DNA of 64,000 nt, from contig JAQMRL010000012.1 in the NCBI GenBank assembly GCA_035578175.1, positions 17,649,715 to 17,713,714 on the forward strand, given 5' to 3'. The DNA comes from Catonia carolina. Lineage: Eukaryota > Arthropoda > Insecta > Hemiptera > Achilidae. The notes beneath the pieces were generated by a model. It did not search any database, was not told where the DNA came from, and saw only the letters and a program-made list of their open reading frames with translations. This document shows, piece after piece, positions 55,791 through 64,000 of the stretch; positions within the stretch are counted from its first letter, which is position 1, and each line of letters opens with the position of its first letter. The position numbers and the translations under genes are program-made.

Positions 55791-56465
55791 ATGTTCTACT
55801 AGCATCTACCATTATTTAAATATTTTAAAAATTTTACCGAATAACTGGTCAATCGCTGTTCCACAATATTAATGAATTGGTGTTAATTTTTTAATACTGA
55901 ATACAATAATTTTTTGAAATTGCCGAATTAATCAGCATTTACGGAGTTAACAGGGGTTAAGAATTTTACTAATAACTCAAAATTTAAATACGCTACAATC
56001 TGAAATTTCGTATGTACAATAACAATATATAAATTTATATTCCAGCGAAATTTAAAACAAATCGGTCAAGCGATGTTTTAGTTATAAGCTTTTAAATGCA
56101 CCCAATGTATTGCAGCAACAAAAAAATCCGGCTCTTTTTTTCTTCTCATCCTGATATCGGAGTATTACTAAACGCTAAAAATATGAAACTGACATGTAAG
56201 AACGCAGATTGAAATCAGCTTTGGTGTATAGTACGTTAAAATTGAACGAGCGGTTTTGAAGAAAGAAAGTTCCAAACTTGGGTATCTATAATAAAGAAAT
56301 CGACAGTATGTACGTGTACGCTAGTTGTTTTGTATTTGCGGAGTCACACATTTGTTTTGTATGTGTGTATTTTACATTTTTTGTTCTCAGGAGTCTCGCA
56401 GATACTTATTAGTACAATTGTTTTTCTCGGTTTTTTGCAACTCTTCATCTATTTTTGAAGGCACG
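55791..56465. other. Unassigned interval with family F
   Basis: 56305-56450 contains the inverted counterparts of the family F pieces at 4735-4850 and 6055-6150 (TTTTGTATTTGCGGAGTCAC, AGTCTCGCAGATACTTATTA). The rest is not recognised. Confidence 0.45.
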
Positions 56466-56469
56466 ATTG

Positions 56470-56850
56470 AAGGTCATTGGTTAATTTCCTTTTAGCGTCA
56501 TTGACTCATGATAAAAATTAGGTTATGTTATTCATTTTACATTGTTACTCACGATTAAATATAAGTTTTATTTGCATTATTTACATTGTCAAGAAAAAAA
56601 TCGTGTGAGTATTTTACATCAAATATAGAATATGTTCCTATACACTTATAGACCCTATTTTAAGTTTTAACTTACAACGTTGTACGATGTTCCGTCCATA
56701 AAATATGTTTGTCAAATACGTAGGCTACCCACAGAAAAATCGGTAAAAACTTGTTCTTTGGAGGCAAGGGATCTGAAAACGAGCATTTCCGGTGAAATTT
56801 CGATTTTAAATATTCAGCATTAAAACAATACTTTTATTCCCTAAATTTAA
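56470..56850. repeat. Family A tail (+) followed by head (-)
   Basis: 56470-56625 is a + oriented tail ending TTGTCAAGAAAAAAATCG and GTGTGAGTATTTTACATC. 56650-56850 is a minus oriented head (ACGTTGTACGATGTTCCGTC, GGTGAAATTTCGATTTTAAA). The two pieces come from different copies or a rearranged one. Confidence 0.75.
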
Positions 56851-56865
56851 TGTGTTTTTCTCTTA

Positions 56866-57735
56866 CAGGGCCAATTTTAGACCCGTGTGGTGACTTTAGA
56901 CGTTTCTGGGAGCTTGTTTTGCAGCCTAAATTCTCAGCATTCGTTCACTGTAGGCTTTTTTCCTTTCGTCTGTCCACCCGGTATTCTGTTTTTGCTCTTC
57001 GTGGAAGCCCTCGAAGTCCGTAATTAGTTCTCTGAATTTGGTTCGGTTGATTAAGTATTTCTCGGCTTATTCCGGTTTTCTTAATATCCTTTTTGAGTCC
57101 TTAAAACCATTTATCCAACACCTAAGGTCTATTGGTTAGTATCTTAAAAATTTGTTTTATCAACCGGTTGTCATCCATTCTATACGGTGTCCGTAACATT
57201 TTAGTAACTTTAATAGTTTCCATTAATCGTTAGTTTTCCTCGAACAATTCTTCTCGACCAGGTAACCTATTGTTCGTCTACCATTTTCAGACATATTATC
57301 TTGCGGTGGATCATTCTCTCAAATTTTTCTGCTTGTCTTAGACCAGCCTTCCCGGTCATTCTAAGGAACTCACTCGCGTACAGACACACAGTTTTTATCT
57401 CAGTACTATAATATGTAATCGTGGCTTGTCTTGAGAGTGCTTTCTTCTTTTACAAGTGGTGAAGTCCACCGGCCATCTTTTCTCGTCTGTTGTTGTTCGC
57501 TTCCTTTTCGTTGGTTTTGGGTTGTTTAATCTCTCTGAGGTACTTGAAGCTATCAACTTTCCCAATTTTTCCGTATTGTTTCTTCAAATGATGTTTCGAT
57601 GTTCGCTTTGTATTTAATTTTCTCTAATCTGTATTACTACTTTGTCAGCTTGTTTTTTGAACACGTTGATTTGTTCTATTTCGGTTTTCGTGGTCCTAGA
57701 TATATCCTTGATATATTATGCAAAGGAAGAGAAAA
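56866..57735 (-). pseudogene. LINE family G ORF2 C-terminal remnant (RTE-like)
   Basis: The minus strand reads DISRTTKTEIEQINVFKKQ, ADKVVIQI, then IGKLIASSTSERL, LYASEFLRMTGKAG-type text, RMDDNRLIKQIFKIL and DIKKTGISREIL. It ends at GTCTAAAATTGGCCCTGTAA. The TKTEIxQINxFKxQADKxGIxIN block follows the catalytic YADD region of RTE-like LINEs. Many frameshifts are present. It shares its 3' end with 25663-25993 and 62140-62931. Confidence 0.83.
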
Positions 57736-58017
57736 TAAATAATATATATGGAGTTACATAAAGTAGTTTTAGAGAGATATGTGTTCGTACATTAAAATAA
57801 AAGGTATGGAGTACACCAGTCATCTTACAAACATGAAAATATCTCTATCATGAATAGCTCTTCAGAGCAACCTCTTTTCAGGTTACTGTTTGCGGTCACT
57901 TTGAGAGATTTCACTGTAGAGTTAACGGTTATTTACGAATTGCACAGTGAGATTTACCGCTTCATGTTACCTTCGATATAAGGAGGTAATCTACCATGAA
58001 TAAACTTTCTTTGACTC
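57736..58017. other. Unassigned interval
   Basis: Nothing recognisable. Confidence 0.4.
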
Positions 58018-58733
58018 TTTTTTTTACTTTCTCATGCCCAATATGAATATATAGGAAAGAAAAATATTGTTTTAATGTCAAATTTCCAAAATCGAGTTTT
58101 CACCGGAAATACGCGTAATCAGGCCACCTGAACCAAAAAAACAACGACATATTTTTAGCGATTGATCTGCATGAACAAAATATCTCAGTAACGGAATGGC
58201 GTAGACCTAAGAAGTTTAAACTTGGAACATAAATTAAGTACCGCACGGGACCCGCACAAACATTTTTATTGAAATCGGTCAACCTGAAGTACTATTTATT
58301 CGTCCGATTTTTAAATTTTCGTAAAAATGGCTCCAACGATTTTTATTAAAATCGTTAAAATATATTTAAGGCAGAATCTTCCCTTAATTACTTAAGTAAT
58401 GGAAAAAAATAACAGTCCACTATATGGGGTCGAAATACTCGTACTTATTCTTAAATGAAAAATCTGGTTTGAAACAGTCACACGACTTTTTTGCCGAATA
58501 AATAATTAAAAATATAACCTGGGTTTAATTATGAATAAACAATGTAAAGTGAAAACCAACTTAATTTTAATTATGTGTAACTGATGCTTAATGAAAATCA
58601 ACCTCTATTCGACTTAAAAATACGGAAAATTACTAGGTCTAATTGATGCTAAACAAAAGAAAACCCTCTTTACAAAAAACCGCTTGTTCTCAAAATTGTA
58701 TAAATTATATTTTCGTCGTAAAATTCCTACTAT

Positions 58734-59117
58734 AATGCTTTTCGCCGTTGACGAACTCACTGTTCCACGCGTTAGACCAATCAGAACGTTTGCCAGCGTT
58801 ATCGGATTATACGAATGTATAAGCCTGAAAAAAATTGAGCGCATGCGTATGAGCCACAGTAGTTCACTCGTGTCTTGCATCTCGTACTGAACACGTCCCT
58901 TATAGAGCGCGTTAACATGCAATATTTATAAAATAATCAGCTTGTTGTATGTTCATAGATTACAAAATTGTTATTGAAGACAAAATAAAATGGCTGAGGA
59001 AATATATAACAGCTACGAGAGCAAGTATTAGCAAAGTTCCTGACAAGTCATTGGCTAGCTATGAAGTGGTAGAGAGCAATACGTACGTTCAGAGCTCATC
59101 AACTCTGAAAAATAGTA
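58734..59117. other. Unassigned 384-bp segment inside family A
   Basis: Replaces nothing of the family A consensus: CGTCGTAAAATTCCTACTA on the left should read straight into GGCCGCAGTCTTA. The segment is GC-richer (GCGCATGCGTATGAGCCAC) and has TACTATAATGCTTTT / AAAAATAGTAAAAG at its edges. A short frame MAEEIYNSYESKY lies at 58989. It could be a mobile element of unknown type. Confidence 0.5.
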
Positions 59118-59623
59118 AAAGGCCGCAGTCTTAATAAATACATATATTTAACGATTTCAATAAGAAAAACAAAAGTGACTGATGTTAACCTAAGCGTTTT
59201 AGGAAAAAAATCTTATAAAACAGTTGAATCTTTTCACGTTCTACAACTATAATTACACACTTTTGCCATAAAATGCATATTAAGCCCGCTATCTTAAAAA
59301 AAATACTTATACGACAGCACTACCACCCGACGAATTTAAGCAGACAAGTCGCTTACTCTATATTGTAGAGTACAAAAAAATGTATTAAATGAGGTAATTT
59401 CAAAAGAAAATCATACAAGCCATTTTTGAGAGAATTGCAAAAAAGTTAAAAATTTCTCGGTTTTCTTTAAAATTAGTTTTCGTAAAAATCGGTTGACCGA
59501 TTTTAATGACAATGGTCGTAATCGGTTTCCCTCATGGTACTTTACTTAAGTTTTAATTTTGTAGGGTATTCCGTTTTTGAGATATTTTTTCGCAAACGCA
59601 CACATAGATCAATCGGTAAAAAC

Positions 59624-59787
59624 TAATTGGTGCAGTGGTTAGCGCAACTGGCTTCTACGCCGGGGTCCGGGTTCGATTTCTGGTCAGGTCTGGTATTTTT
59701 TCATCACTCATCTTCATTTATCATCCGTATCAACGTCTGCATTATCAGTAATTGCAAAACAGTCGGACTTGAAAAGAAAAAAACAAA
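59624..59787 (+). repeat. tRNA-derived SINE family 1, copy 3, with target duplication
   Basis: GTGCAGTGGTTAGCGCAACT (A-box region) and CCGGGTTCGATTTCTGG (B-box region), body CATCACTCATCTTCATTTAT and CTGCATTATCAGTAATTGC, 3' A-rich end. Flanks AATCGGTAAAAAC (59611-59623) and AATTGGTAAAAC (59788-59799) duplicate one family A site. Confidence 0.9.
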
Positions 59788-59912
59788 AATTGGTAAAACA
59801 TGTTTTGGGTTAGGGGCCTGAAGTATTTCCGGTGAAAACTTGATATTGAAAAATCGACATGTAGATAACACTTTTTTTTCTTTATATAGGGTAAGAGAAA
59901 TGAAAAAAGTAA

Positions 59913-60434
59913 ATTTACTAAATTACGGTAGAAAGAAAAATTTACATTATTTAAACACAACCAAGGAAAACATCTGGTCTTTTTCTCCTTCTTTGGTATA
60001 ATTTCTTTCTTCTGTTTTTTGTTCTTTAATAATTAAAATAAACTGAAGTGACTGGAATGAATTAGTATCTACAAAGAGAATAATAAATTTAATTACAACA
60101 GAATATTTTATGGTTTTTCTTCTCATATCTCTTTGTAAGTTCCAATTTATTGCTACTTCATCTTAATTATGAAGTAATAAAATATTGCAATAAAAAAAAC
60201 TTGTTCTTGAGTATAATTGAACTATCTTTTCATCTACAATAAAATTCAAGAATTTCGTTTCTGGACGATTAGGAGAAATCCGTGCAGTATCGACCACAAT
60301 AATATATAGGCTATACTGATTTGCTGTGATTTAAATAATGCTGATTAAAATTTGAATTTAAATCAGTACTACGCGAGGGCGAGTAAAATATAAATCGGAC
60401 TTTTGTTATATAAATAATTTATTTATGATAAGAA
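59913..60434. other. AT-rich interval, no gene seen
   Basis: Nothing recognisable. Confidence 0.5.
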
Positions 60435-60660
60435 ATTACAAATATTTTATAGAATTTTCAACAAAGCCTCCTATACGCTCTACACAGTTTTCTCAGCGTT
60501 TTGGGAACTTGAAGATCCCGTCTTCAGAGAAGTTTCGACATTCATCAGCCAATTGCGCACGTAATCTTCTACAGCTTGATCGTTTTCACACCGTTCTCCT
60601 CCTAGTGTTTCTTTCAAGAGCCCAAACAAAAGTAGTCAGAAGGAAATACATCTAAACTGT
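60435..60660 (-). pseudogene. Mariner-type transposase C-terminal remnant
   Basis: The minus strand gives PSDYFCLGSLKKHLGG-type text (with two stops), then CENDQAVEDYVRNWLM, and finally CVERIGGFVENSIKYL stop. SPSDYxLFxxLKxHLGGxRFxxDEEVxxxVxxWL followed by CIxxxGDYVEK is the end of the D,D34D transposases often annotated as SETMAR-like. The family differs from the two palindromic mariners. It has several frameshifts. Confidence 0.75.
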
Positions 60661-60699
60661 AGGAAGTGTTCAAGGTTTTCCCAGCACATTTTGACCAAT

Positions 60700-61425
60700 T
60701 TTTACTTTCTGTTGCCCAATGAATATATAGGGAAAAAATAATTGTTTTCATGTCGCTTTTTTGAAATCAAGTTTTCACCTGATATACACGTTTTCAAACA
60801 CCCTGAATCCAAAAAAAAAAACATATTTCTAGTGATTCGTTTGTGTGTGTCAGCAAAATATCTCAAAAACGGAAGATAGTACGAAGCTGAAACTTGTAAC
60901 TTAAATTAGATACTACCATCACCGGAGACAAACATTCCCATCTAAATCAGTTAACCGGAAGTAGTAGGTAGTTTATCCGTGCGGTTTTAACTTTTCACAT
61001 TTTTCTCAAAGACAGAGAGCACAGGTCCGCGGGACCTGTGCTCTCGTAGGAAAAAAATGAGTTTTTTAAGATTGCGGCCTTAGTAATTATTCATTCTAGG
61101 GCCAAGGTGTATATGATTAAATAATTAAAGTTGTAGAACATTAAAAGACTTACAATATTCTTATTTCAAACATTTGTTGGACAACGCCAATGCTTATTTT
61201 AGCATTAATTAGCGATGTTCTGTATTTTGCTCTACAAAATTAGAAAAATTGGTTTTTTTAAGAATGCGGTCTTACTTTAGCGTCAGTTAGTGATTTTCCG
61301 TATTTATAAATTTATACAGAGGTTGGTTTTCATTTTATATACACTGTTTTACTAATGATTAAAAATAGGTTAATCATTTAATATTTTACTTTTAACAAGA
61401 GAACGTTGTGTATCACGCCAGATTT
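60700..61425 (+). repeat. Family A copy 12, deleted in the middle
   Basis: Head with GTTGCCCAATGAATATATAGGG, then the ACGGAAGATAGTACGAAGCT block. A deletion at about 61015 is marked by a 27-bp hairpin. Both modules and the tail AACAAGAGAACGTTGTG follow. Confidence 0.82.
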
Positions 61426-62139
61426 TAAAGTCTGGATTACTGAAAAATTTTAGTATTGAAAAATAAATTAGTTTGTTTAATACACTTCTCTGAGGTTCTT
61501 CATTTGCTTAAAACAAGATATAAAGAAAATGTAGCAGCGTATGGTGTGTGAAAAATTCTTTTCCAGTTTCCAACTGTAATAAATTCAAAATTTTCTTTAT
61601 AGCATTATACACATTTTGAATACTACCTAGTAAATTAGGTTTCATCGAAAAAATAGTTTAGTTCATAAAATGTTGTATTTTATGATTTAAAACGGGCTAC
61701 CTGAAAAATCCATTATATTTTCCCGACTCGCCAAACACACCGGACATTTCTTTCTTCCTATATATTTCTCAGATGAAATAGAGTATGTGAAAGCTTATTT
61801 CCGCTTGAATAAAATACACAAGATGAATAAATATTGAAATATTTTTATTTCTTTGTGAAAATAACCGAGATTTATTATCTCTATGGAAAAATATAGATGA
61901 CACTTATTTTAAATTATATTTTCACTCATTTTGTTTTCCTTCTACTATGTTTGCATTTACGTAGGAAGTTTTTCATTTATTTATAGTAATCTTTTATTTA
62001 ATGAAGTGAGAATGAAATTATAAGCCTTTGTTTTTTCTATGGGCCACTGATATAGAGTTGATAATTTAAGTACAATATTTAGCGAGATAAAATGTACATT
62101 ATCTAATTTTGATGACTATAGATTCGTTTTTCCTCGTAT
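61426..62139. other. AT-rich interval, no gene seen
   Basis: Nothing recognisable. Confidence 0.5.
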
Positions 62140-62931
62140 GGGGCCAATTTTAGACCACGTGAGGTAACTTTAACGTTTCTGCGAGATCTTTTTGTGCAGC
62201 CCACATTTGCTTACTGTAGGCTTTTCTCCTTTCTTCTGTCCACCCGGTATTCATTTTCTGCTCTTCATGGAAGCCCTTAAAATCCATATACTCGTATTAG
62301 TTGTTTGAATTGGTTCGATTAATTAAGTTTTCTCAGTTTATTCCGGTTTTCTCAGTATCCTTACTGACTTCTTCAAACCATTTATCCGACAACTTAGGTA
62401 TAAAATTGTTTAATGTCTTAAATATTTTTTTTGTTAATCGGTTGTCATCCATTCTATACAGCGTCCGTAAAATTTTAATCACATTTTAAAATCTTTTCCA
62501 TTAATCGCTTTTCTCTTGTACAGTTCTTCTCGACCTCGTAACCTATTGTCCTCTAATATCTTCGGACCCATTTTCTAGTGAAGGATCTTTCCCTGAAATT
62601 TCCCTGTTTCTCTTAGACGGGCCTTCCTAGTCATTCTAAGGCAGTCACTCGCGTACAGACACATAGGTTTTATCACAGTATTATAATGTCTAATCCTGGC
62701 TTGTCTTGAGAGTGCTTTCTTCTTATACAAGTGTTGAGTTCCTCAAAGTCCACCAGCCGTCTTTCCTCGTCTGTTGTTTGCTTCCTTTTCGCTGGTCTTT
62801 GGTTGTGTTATCTCCCTGAGGTACTGGAAACTATCAACTTTGCCCATTTTTCCCTATTGTTTTTCAGGTGACGCGGGGCTGTTTTGATGTTCGTTATGTA
62901 CTTAGTGTTCTCAAAGGAAGTCTGTAATCCC
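62140..62931 (-). pseudogene. LINE family G ORF2 C-terminal remnant, second long copy
   Basis: Parallels 56866-57735 throughout: the forward strand has CTGTCCACCCGGTATTC, GGTTGTCATCCATTCTATAC and CTGAGGTACTGGAAACTATC. The minus strand gives RMDDNRLTKKIF-type text. It ends at the shared GTCTAAAATTGGCCCC. It lacks the upstream TEIEQINVF block. Confidence 0.8.
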
Positions 62932-63000
62932 GGTTTTCACTTCATTCATCACAGGATCTGGCTGTATAATGAAATTCTTTGCTCTCAGAGGAGATAACTC
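62932..63000 (-). repeat. Family B fragment
   Basis: CACTTCATTCATCACAGGAT and TCTCAGAGGAGATAACTCC, the central block only, between LINE G and a family A tail. Confidence 0.75.
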
Positions 63001-63010
63001 CTCTGGTTTA

Positions 63011-63122
63011 TTTTCATTTAGTATCATTCACTCATGATTAAAATTAGATTATGTTCATGATTAAACATAATGGTTTTTTTTGTTGACAAGTAAAATTCGA
63101 GTGATAATTTCATACCATATTT
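63011..63122 (+). repeat. Family A tail fragment
   Basis: TTAGTATCATTCACTCATGA, ATTAGATTATGTTCATG and the decayed tail TTGACAAGTAAAATTCGAG. Confidence 0.75.
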
Positions 63123-63459
63123 AAAAAATAAAATAGATTTTACCAACTTGTTCTTATAACACATACGTATTTAGTTTTTCTCATAACTTAAAATTTTATA
63201 TAACAATGTCCAGATCTGGATGTGAAGAAAACCAATTTGTTTTGTTATCACAAGGCAACAAAACCACTAACATTGTTTAAAACGAAGTTTTAAATGAAAT
63301 CTTGATATAATTAGGCGTCGTGAAGCAAATTATAGCAAAAATAAAATGCAGGATGATAGCAATCTCTCGGGAGCTGAGTCTGATGACAAAAATGTTCATA
63401 CAAATATTAGGCCGGAAATGCTTTGTTTGCAAGTTCCCGTAAGCCAAAGATCGTCGTCA
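63123..63459. other. Probable 3' flank of the right-edge LINE
   Basis: No gene. The LINE's 3' untranslated region probably occupies 63430-63514 (minus strand CTTGAAGGAAGATGACGACG). The rest is unassigned. Confidence 0.4.
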
Positions 63460-63514
63460 TCTTCCTTCAAGGATTAGACACATTGCCTGTTCCGACTGCA
63501 AACTCCTTTATTAA

Positions 63515-64000
63515 TCAATTCCATCTCTTACGAGGCCTGCCCACACTTCTCTTTCCTACTGGATGATAGGAGATGACTGCCCTGGGAATTCTTCCATCCT
63601 CCATGCGCTCCACATGATCCTTCCAGTTTTGTTTGGTTTCCTCGATTTTCTGCCATATGGAGGGTATGTTGAGCTCTTTTCTGATCTCAGTATTATGGAT
63701 TCTGTCTTCCCTAGTACAACCCTTCACTGCTCTTAGGAATCGCATTTCAGCAGCCTGTAACCTGCTCCATTCCTTCTTTTTATGTACCCAGGTTTCAGAA
63801 CCATATAAAAGAGTGGGGATAGCCATAACTTTATAGAATTTAATTTTCGTTTCCCTTCTGGCTTTGTTCCTCAAGGTCCTGTTGATTGTTCCACAGATAG
63901 CTTGGAATCTATTTATTTTCATGCTCAAGTCCTGATCCATTTCATATGTGATATCACACCCCAAATACTTGAAATGTGATACTTGTTCCAGGACTTTGTT
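63515..64000 (-). CDS. LINE ORF2 C-terminal region, partial, open frame
   Basis: The minus frame is open from the window edge to TGA after 63515 (about 160 residues): VLEQVSHFKYLGCDITYEM, then INRTLRNKARRETKIKFYKV, MAIPTLLYGSETWV, LQAAEMRFLRAVKGCTRED, IRKELNIPSIWQKIEETKQ, WKDHVERMEDGRIPRAVISY and VGKRSVGRPRKRW. FKYLGxxIT, LLYGSETW, RLQAAEMRFLRxVKGCTRxD and GRPRxRW are the ordered C-terminal motifs of insect RTE-like or L1-like ORF2 reverse transcriptases. The catalytic palm lies beyond the edge. Unlike every other LINE here it has no frameshift or stop in view, so it may be a recent insertion. Confidence 0.88.
   Translation of the reverse strand, partial: NKVLEQVSHFKYLGCDITYEMDQDLSMKINRFQAICGTINRTLRNKARRETKIKFYKVMAIPTLLYGSETWVHKKKEWSRLQAAEMRFLRAVKGCTREDRIHNTEIRKELNIPSIWQKIEETKQNWKDHVERMEDGRIPRAVISYHPVGKRSVGRPRKRWN

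Larger units (their letters stand above)
58018..59912. repeat. Family A head (+) then a long minus copy with two insertions
   Basis: 58018-58370 is a + head. 58459 begins a minus copy (ATCTGGTTTGAAACAGTCAC). It is broken at 58734-59117, resumes GGCCGCAGTCTTAATAAATA, is broken again by a SINE at 59624-59787, and ends near 59912 in GGGTAAGAGAAATG. Confidence 0.8.

Noticed and set aside
58614..58922. 102-codon minus frame
   Set aside because: Half of it lies in family A sequence and the rest in an unassigned insertion. No domain is seen.
1..64000. CRISPR arrays, bacterial operons, rRNA
   Set aside because: Repeats are long, dispersed and diverged. No spacer-repeat periodicity, cas-like frames or rRNA sequence seen.

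Overview
This window looks like non-coding chromosomal DNA from an insect. It is strongly AT-rich, has no operon structure and almost no long reading frames, and nearly every recognisable protein trace is a decayed transposon. Reverse-transcriptase remnants of jockey, CR1-like and RTE-like type, mariner, Tigger/pogo and hAT transposases, and tRNA-derived SINEs all point to an arthropod. One SINE (20950-21290) resembles repeats I associate with hemipteran bugs, but I cannot name an order safely.

The dominant component is one unnamed interspersed repeat, here called family A. It has more than twenty full or partial copies in both orientations. I define a head (ACTTTCTCTTGCCC) and a tail (GGCAAGAGAAAGT followed by GTGTGAGTGTTTCACAC); strand + in this annotation means head to tail. 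Head and tail carry a 13-base inverted repeat, the head has a stem-loop, and the body holds two related modules of roughly 170-190 bp. No transposase is seen in any copy. A second family (B, about 390 bp) is a retroposon with an AAC-rich 3' end, variable 5' truncation and 9-11 bp target duplications. Smaller families are called D, E, F and H. Three tRNA-derived SINE families are also present.

Layout: 1-6.5 kb has a diverged tandem repeat, RTE-like and jockey remnants and a Tc1/mariner-superfamily remnant. 7.6-13.4 kb has A and B copies, a B copy split by two DNA transposons, a hAT remnant and a SINE. 13.58-16.99 kb is a nest: a Tigger element holding a hAT element (itself holding a B copy) and a mariner. 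17.5-23.5 kb has a piggyBac-like end, A copies, SINEs and a second mariner of the same rearranged, palindromic type. 24.4-31.8 kb has LINE remnants, the one good candidate host exon (27385-27495, with a core promoter), a pogo MITE and a fold-back element. 32-50 kb is mostly A, B and SINE copies with a 124-bp minisatellite. 50-64 kb has more A copies, LINE remnants and, at the right edge, a LINE ORF running out of the window with its frame intact.

There is no rRNA, no convincing functional tRNA, no CRISPR and no prokaryotic feature. The only plausible host coding sequences are the short signal-peptide exon at 27385-27495 and, much less surely, a 226-codon open frame at 51127-51801. All protein family names come from motif recognition by eye, not from searches.
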